NCBI GenBank assembly: GCA_002407645.1
Contig: DHNU01000043.1
Span: 5,451-15,033, forward strand
DNA length: 9,583 nt
Source: Ruminococcaceae bacterium UBA5408
Lineage (GTDB): Bacteria; Bacillota; Clostridia; Oscillospirales; Acutalibacteraceae
Reading direction: 5' to 3'
A program made the position numbers and the translations under genes. How positions within the stretch are numbered: position 1 is the stretch's first letter; each line of letters starts with the position of its first letter. The notes beneath the pieces were generated by a model. The model saw only the letters and a program-made list of their open reading frames with translations. It made no database searches and was not told the DNA's origin. This document shows, piece by piece, positions 6,192-9,583 of this stretch.

Positions 6192-7140
6192 CTTTATATT
6201 TATCGGGATAAACGGCTTTTGCCATTTCTTTAAGCGCCTTTACAATATTGTGATTAGGTATAGAACTCGCAATATTGTCGATATAGTAAACCTGTTTATC
6301 CTTAACAGCTTTCATATTTTCCCAACCGGAACGAGATAAAATTTCCTTTGTGGGATTTTCAATGTAATTTACGTTTGTAAGTATAACGTCTGGGTTTAAA
6401 TTTACAACGATTTCAGGTTCAGCCGCTATCCATCCTTTTTTGTCTGCAAATACATTTTCAGCACCGATTATATTTATCATCTCATTTAGGAATACATCTT
6501 TGCCGAAACTGTAAATTTCAGGTGCAGCAGCAATTTCGAAATATACTTTTTTCTTATCTGTAATCGTTTTACCGATGTTTTCTATTTTTTCTATTTCCTT
6601 GTCCATATTTTCAATCAGTTTTTTACCTTTATCGGCTGTTTGCGTAACCTGTGAAATAAAGGTAATGTCATCCCGAATACCCTGAATACTGTTACTTGTC
6701 GGAATACTTGCAATACAAATTCCAAGGTCTTTCATAGTTTTAAAAGCATCTTTGCCATTAATTAAACTTATATTCGTCGCAAAAATAATGCTCGGTTTCA
6801 TATTTACCAGTTTTTCCGCGTCCGGTTTCATCATATCAAACGCAGGTAAATCTTTTTTAATTCCTTCAACAGTCGCTGAATTTGTATCTATCGCTGCAAT
6901 TTTGTCCCCAAGACCCAAATCTACAAGGGTTTGGGTGACAGAAGGTGCAAGTGATATTATTGAATCAATATTTTTAGGTACATCTATACTGTTTCCTGCC
7001 CTATCTTTTTCAGGCATTTGAATGCTTACAGAAGAGCTTGCCGTTTGGCTTGTCTGACTTGAATTAGTTTTTTTGCTGCACGCCGCAAACGGTAATATAA
7101 TTGTAAATACGAGTAATAGTGCGATTAATTTCTTTTTCAT
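6184..7140 (-). CDS. btuF: Corrinoid-binding lipoprotein of an ABC importer, BtuF type
   Basis: The 318-residue protein has a lipoprotein signal peptide: positive MKKK, a hydrophobic stretch, and lipobox FAAC with the lipidated Cys at 21. A Ser/Thr-rich tether follows (about 22-40), then a periplasmic-binding-protein fold of COG0614 type: IISLAPSVTQTLVDLG near the start of the fold, a central DAEKLVNMKPSIIFAT, and WIAAEPEIVVNLNPDVIL in the second lobe. In a Gram-positive cell it would sit on the outer face of the membrane and hand its ligand to BtuC. AAGGATGA lies just before the ATG; the preceding phosphatase gene ends 12 bp upstream. Iron-siderophore binders share this fold, so the corrinoid assignment rests on the neighbours. 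Confidence 0.85.
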   Translation of the reverse strand: MKKKLIALLLVFTIILPFAACSKKTNSSQTSQTASSSVSIQMPEKDRAGNSIDVPKNIDSIISLAPSVTQTLVDLGLGDKIAAIDTNSATVEGIKKDLPAFDMMKPDAEKLVNMKPSIIFATNISLINGKDAFKTMKDLGICIASIPTSNSIQGIRDDITFISQVTQTADKGKKLIENMDKEIEKIENIGKTITDKKKVYFEIAAAPEIYSFGKDVFLNEMINIIGAENVFADKKGWIAAEPEIVVNLNPDVILTNVNYIENPTKEILSRSGWENMKAVKDKQVYYIDNIASSIPNHNIVKALKEMAKAVYPDKYKDE

Positions 7141-7152
7141 TTTTCATCATCC

Positions 7153-7728
7153 TTATATAATTTTATACGCCGTTTTATCGGCTGAAAATTCCAAAGAATA
7201 ACCTCTGCCAAAACAAGGCTGCCATTCCAGGAAATTTTTTCTCATAGGAAAATAATATTCCATAACTGCAGAAATTACACCACCATGGGTTATTACCACT
7301 GCATTATTACAAGAATATTCGGTACTGATTTTGTTTAACTCTTCAATACCCTCATAAATCCTCTGTTTAAACTGTTTTTCGCCCTCACCGTCCACACAGA
7401 TTTCATTTTGTATATCTGATATCCAGCGAATATAATCACTGTCTTTCTTTAATTCTTGATATGATTTCATTTCGAATTTACCGAAATTCATTTCTTTTAG
7501 ATTTTCAATAGTGATAAATTCATTTTCACCATACAAAACTTTAAGGGTTTGATTTGTCCTTTTCATGCCGCTTGTTATATATAAATCCGCTTTAGGATAT
7601 TCAACATGTGTTTTTAATAAATTTAGTTCATTTATACCTTCATCGCTTAAACTTAAATCTGTATTTCCGCAGTAAAGATGCTTTTCATTTGCTATTGTTT
7701 TCCCGTGTCTTATAAAATTCCATATCAT
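7153..7728 (-). CDS. cobC: Histidine phosphatase, probable alpha-ribazole-5'-phosphate phosphatase
   Basis: This 191-residue protein belongs to the phosphoglycerate-mutase-like histidine phosphatase family. The phosphorylated histidine is His8 in FIRHGKT, followed by CGNTDLSLSDEG, typical of CobC-like members. Arg57 (SGMKRTNQT), Glu79 with NFGKFE (about 81-86) and His148 in VITHGG complete the active-site pocket. CobC removes the 5'-phosphate from alpha-ribazole phosphate or adenosylcobalamin phosphate late in nucleotide-loop assembly. The ATG overlaps the upstream gene's TGA as ATGA, so the two are translationally coupled. The family is also used for unrelated sugar phosphates; position between cob and btu genes supports the B12 role. 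Confidence 0.85.
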   Translation of the reverse strand: MIWNFIRHGKTIANEKHLYCGNTDLSLSDEGINELNLLKTHVEYPKADLYITSGMKRTNQTLKVLYGENEFITIENLKEMNFGKFEMKSYQELKKDSDYIRWISDIQNEICVDGEGEKQFKQRIYEGIEELNKISTEYSCNNAVVITHGGVISAVMEYYFPMRKNFLEWQPCFGRGYSLEFSADKTAYKII

Positions 7729-8051
7729 TTTATTTTAGTTCCCATCCCGCAAAATACACGAATAACTTCATCCGCATTTTTAGAAAGTAATGCAAGACTT
7801 CTGCCAACTAATTCGCGGTACTTACGCATAGCCTCATCTGTCGGAATAACTCCACAGGATATATCGTCGCTAATAATAATTTTATCTTTGTAAAATCCCA
7901 TATTTTTTTTAATATAAGTAAGAGGATTCATTCCTTCCTTTATTAATTCAAGTATCTTTTTATGGAAATTATTTATTATCTTATCTTTTCCATAATGTTC
8001 CTTTGCATAATCAAATTTGCCTTGATACGCTCCGCCTATAATTAAAACCAT
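7725..8051 (-). CDS. Short CobU-like protein (degenerate P-loop, conserved C-terminal part)
   Basis: The 108-residue protein starts at the ATG 8049-8051, where TAATG joins it to the end of cobS; GGGGGCGG lies just upstream. The start MVLIIGGAYQGKFDYAK aligns with the CobU P-loop GGARSGKSRHAE, but the Ser/Thr that normally follows the P-loop lysine is Phe. There is no DDE...RI..H guanylylation segment; the middle (about 30-75) is short and unlike CobU. From about residue 58 it again follows the CobU C-terminus: IIISDDISCGVIPTDEA, MRKYRELVGR and VFCGMGTKIK parallel TNEVGMGIVP, FRDLAGR and VVSGIGVKIK. It therefore looks like a shortened CobU paralogue, not a random fragment: the frame is intact and coupled on both sides. 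Stand-alone kinase activity is doubtful; a partner or regulatory role with the long CobU is possible. Confidence 0.75.
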   Translation of the reverse strand: MVLIIGGAYQGKFDYAKEHYGKDKIINNFHKKILELIKEGMNPLTYIKKNMGFYKDKIIISDDISCGVIPTDEAMRKYRELVGRSLALLSKNADEVIRVFCGMGTKIK

Positions 8052-8812
8052 TACACCGCCCCCGTAAAAGATAAAGATATTAGGCCGCACAATTCGGTTA
8101 TTACAAGCGTACAGCCGCATAAATCGCCGGAAATTCCGCCGAACTGACGATATAAATAAAACGCAGTTAAAAGTGATACTAATACCATTAATGAAATTGT
8201 AAAAAATGATTTTACTCCAAGTAAAGCAAAAGCAGTAATAATCACAATAGCCAAATAAATTAAAAGCACAGCACTATAAACCGATTTACTGTTGTTTTTA
8301 AATGCGGCGGCATATCCGTTTTGAGAAAAAGTCCTTAACCTCAGCATTATTAGTCCAACCATAGACCGCGACACAATGGGGATAAACAAAAGCATCAGCA
8401 AGTTTACTTTCCGCATCAAAATTTCAGTAACCGCGGCATAAGACAGAAAAAATAAAACCGCAAGCATTATAACGGCAAAAGCGCCTACATTTGAATCTTT
8501 TAATATTTTTCTCTTTTCCTCCATACTTCTGCGGGAAAAAAGTGCATCGGAAGTGTCCATATAACCGTCGATATGAATAAATCCGCTTAAAAAAAACGGT
8601 ATAAGCATAATGATAACCGAAGAAAACACGAGAGATAAATTTACTGCCGCAAGGGACAGTCCCCACCAAAAGAGTCCTATAATTGCACCGACTATTGGAA
8701 GAAACGGTATTATAAGGTTCGCTGCATTTTTATTCCAAACATGGGGTATGGGAAATATGGAGAACATTCCAAGTGACATTAAAAATCCTTCAAATAATCT
8801 TTTTATATTCAT
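8051..8812 (-). CDS. cobS: Adenosylcobinamide-GDP ribazoletransferase (cobalamin synthase)
   Basis: The 253-residue integral membrane protein joins adenosylcobinamide-GDP with alpha-ribazole or its phosphate. Family motifs are clear: FPIPH near residue 20, GFIHIDGYMDTSDALFS (77-93), whose Asp residues match the metal/substrate-binding GGLHLDGLADTADG consensus, and KDSNVGAFAV (105-114). GGISGDLCGC near the C-terminus is also characteristic. Several hydrophobic segments lie between. The ATG at 8810-8812 follows GGGAG by 3 bp and overlaps cobU by 23 bp; its stop overlaps the short CobU-like start by one base. Length and motifs are normal for CobS. Confidence 0.95.
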   Translation of the reverse strand: MNIKRLFEGFLMSLGMFSIFPIPHVWNKNAANLIIPFLPIVGAIIGLFWWGLSLAAVNLSLVFSSVIIMLIPFFLSGFIHIDGYMDTSDALFSRRSMEEKRKILKDSNVGAFAVIMLAVLFFLSYAAVTEILMRKVNLLMLLFIPIVSRSMVGLIMLRLRTFSQNGYAAAFKNNSKSVYSAVLLIYLAIVIITAFALLGVKSFFTISLMVLVSLLTAFYLYRQFGGISGDLCGCTLVITELCGLISLSFTGAV

Positions 8813-9341
8813 CCGCTCCCTTGTGAACTATTAGATTACCGTAAAATGCTTCAAGCACAATATCACATTTTTCCGCACAAATTTTATCTATATAAGCAAG
8901 GCCTTTTCTGTATGCTTCAGTCCATTCATCATATATAAGCGAATCGGAATATATAAAATCAGATACTATAACAATGTCACTGAATATATCTAAAACTGAA
9001 TTTAGTTCTTTGCCTATTTTTAAATGCGCAGATGGATTAAACTTGTTTTCAGTGAACATTTCATTAGAGAGAAGTGCTGTAGTGCTGTCGAGAAGAATAG
9101 AACTGTTCTTTTCGCATATTCCACTGAGTTTTATAATATCTTTGGGAAGTTCCACCGTTTTAAAGCCCATACCTTTGCGCTCCGAAATATGCCGTTCAAT
9201 CCTTGCATGGTCCTCATCGTCTTTCGGTATCATTGTAGCAATATAATAAAGTTTATTCAGCTGATTATGCTGAATTTTTGCTATCCTTTGGGCATGGGTT
9301 GATTTTCCGTTTTTACAGCCGCCCGAAATAAATATTTTCAC
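8790..9341 (-). CDS. cobU: Adenosylcobinamide kinase / adenosylcobinamide-phosphate guanylyltransferase (divergent C-terminus)
   Basis: The 183-residue protein has CobU's usual size. The N-terminal half is canonical: Walker A GGCKNGKST (7-15), YYIATM, then DDEDHARIERH, whose His51 aligns with the GMP-accepting histidine of CobU, and FKTVELP. LLDSTTALLSNEMF is the middle motif. The C-terminal third is unusual: where CobU has TNEVGMGIVP this protein reads VSDFIYSDSLIYDEWTEAYR, lacking the Asn-Glu-Val-Gly and Gly-X-X-Pro signature, and the end (EAFYGNLIVHKG) is also altered. The start is GTG (9339-9341), overlapping the cobO stop as GTGA. CobU phosphorylates adenosylcobinamide and then transfers GMP to it. 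The presence of the short CobU-like gene two places downstream suggests the missing part may be supplied there. Confidence 0.88.
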   Translation of the reverse strand: MKIFISGGCKNGKSTHAQRIAKIQHNQLNKLYYIATMIPKDDEDHARIERHISERKGMGFKTVELPKDIIKLSGICEKNSSILLDSTTALLSNEMFTENKFNPSAHLKIGKELNSVLDIFSDIVIVSDFIYSDSLIYDEWTEAYRKGLAYIDKICAEKCDIVLEAFYGNLIVHKGADEYKKII

Positions 9342-9583
9342 CTTTCTATTCCGTCCCGCGCCGTTACCCCTGCTTCAAAATAATGCTTTACTTCTTTCAT
9401 TTCCGTAACAAGGTCGGCTTTTTCTATCAGTTCTTTTGGAGCATATCTTCCCGTAAATATTAATTCCACTTTTTCCGGTCTTGTATTTGCCAGTTTCATC
9501 GCCTGCTCTAAGCTTATAGTTTTGAAGAATAATGCGATATTTATTTCATCTAAAATAACAATGTCATATTTTCCGCTGTGAAG
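9338..9583 (-). CDS. cobO: Cob(I)yrinic acid a,c-diamide adenosyltransferase, C-terminal part (cut by window edge)
   Basis: The last 81 codons are present, the rest being beyond base 9583. Hallmarks of the CobA/CobO family are plain: DIVILDEINIALFF, VELIFTGRYAP, ADLVTEMKEVKHYFEAG and the C-terminal ARDGIER. The enzyme attaches the 5'-deoxyadenosyl group of ATP to reduced cobalt of corrinoids; the P-loop half is outside the window. The TGA stop (9338-9340) overlaps the GTG start of cobU, so it is upstream in the same operon and translationally coupled. CobA and CobO names refer to the same family. Confidence 0.93.
   Translation of the reverse strand, partial: LHSGKYDIVILDEINIALFFKTISLEQAMKLANTRPEKVELIFTGRYAPKELIEKADLVTEMKEVKHYFEAGVTARDGIER

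Noticed and set aside
9338..9583. Cobalamin riboswitch controlling the cob/btu operon
   Set aside because: No B12-box-like sequence is visible in any intergenic region here, and the operon continues upstream past the window edge, so any riboswitch would be outside.

Overview
The window is AT-rich DNA (strongly so between genes), with Gram-positive-type ribosome binding sites and sigma-A-like promoters. The gene set suggests an anaerobic fermentative Firmicute of the class Clostridia: a biotin-dependent sodium-pump decarboxylase, an acetyl-CoA acetyltransferase, and a compact cobalamin salvage operon with a lipoprotein-type ABC importer. No species can be named from the sequence alone.

Left part (1-2473), read on the minus strand. 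A thiolase gene (856-2037) is followed, after a 380-bp AT-rich gap, by an OadG-type membrane subunit (176-475) and the start of a biotin carrier subunit (1-127, cut by the window edge). The last two belong to a Na+-translocating acyl-CoA or oxaloacetate decarboxylase whose other subunits lie outside the window. Both intergenic regions (476-855 and 2038-2473) carry recognisable promoters and dense operator-like symmetry. Upstream of oadG there are four ~17-bp near-repeats spaced about two helical turns apart. Just downstream of the thiolase promoter there are stacked dyads, one resembling the best oadG-side repeat.

Middle part (2474-4265), plus strand. An IclR-family regulator (2474-3241), divergent from the thiolase, is a natural candidate to bind those sites. 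Next comes a monoacylglycerol-lipase-like alpha/beta hydrolase (3383-4189). It has a consensus promoter (TTGACA, 17 bp, TATAAT) overlapped by a 27-bp inverted repeat. A very strong, probably bidirectional, intrinsic terminator at 4234-4265 separates the two convergent halves.

Right part (4407-9583), minus strand. Eight genes are packed with overlaps or gaps of at most 12 bp, in transcription order: cobO/cobA (partial), cobU, cobS, a short CobU-like gene, a cobC-type phosphatase, then btuF-, btuC- and btuD-type ABC transporter genes. They describe uptake of a corrinoid, adenosylation of its cobalt, activation of adenosylcobinamide to the GDP form, attachment of the lower-ligand nucleotide, and dephosphorylation. 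The operon's promoter, and any cobalamin riboswitch, must lie beyond base 9583.

The two halves may be metabolically linked: B12-dependent methylmalonyl-CoA mutase feeds methylmalonyl-CoA decarboxylase in propionate-forming anaerobes, though no mutase is in the window. The most unusual protein-level feature is the pair of CobU-like proteins. The long one keeps the P-loop and guanylylation histidine but has a degenerate C-terminal part. The short one keeps the conserved C-terminal part but has a degenerate P-loop.
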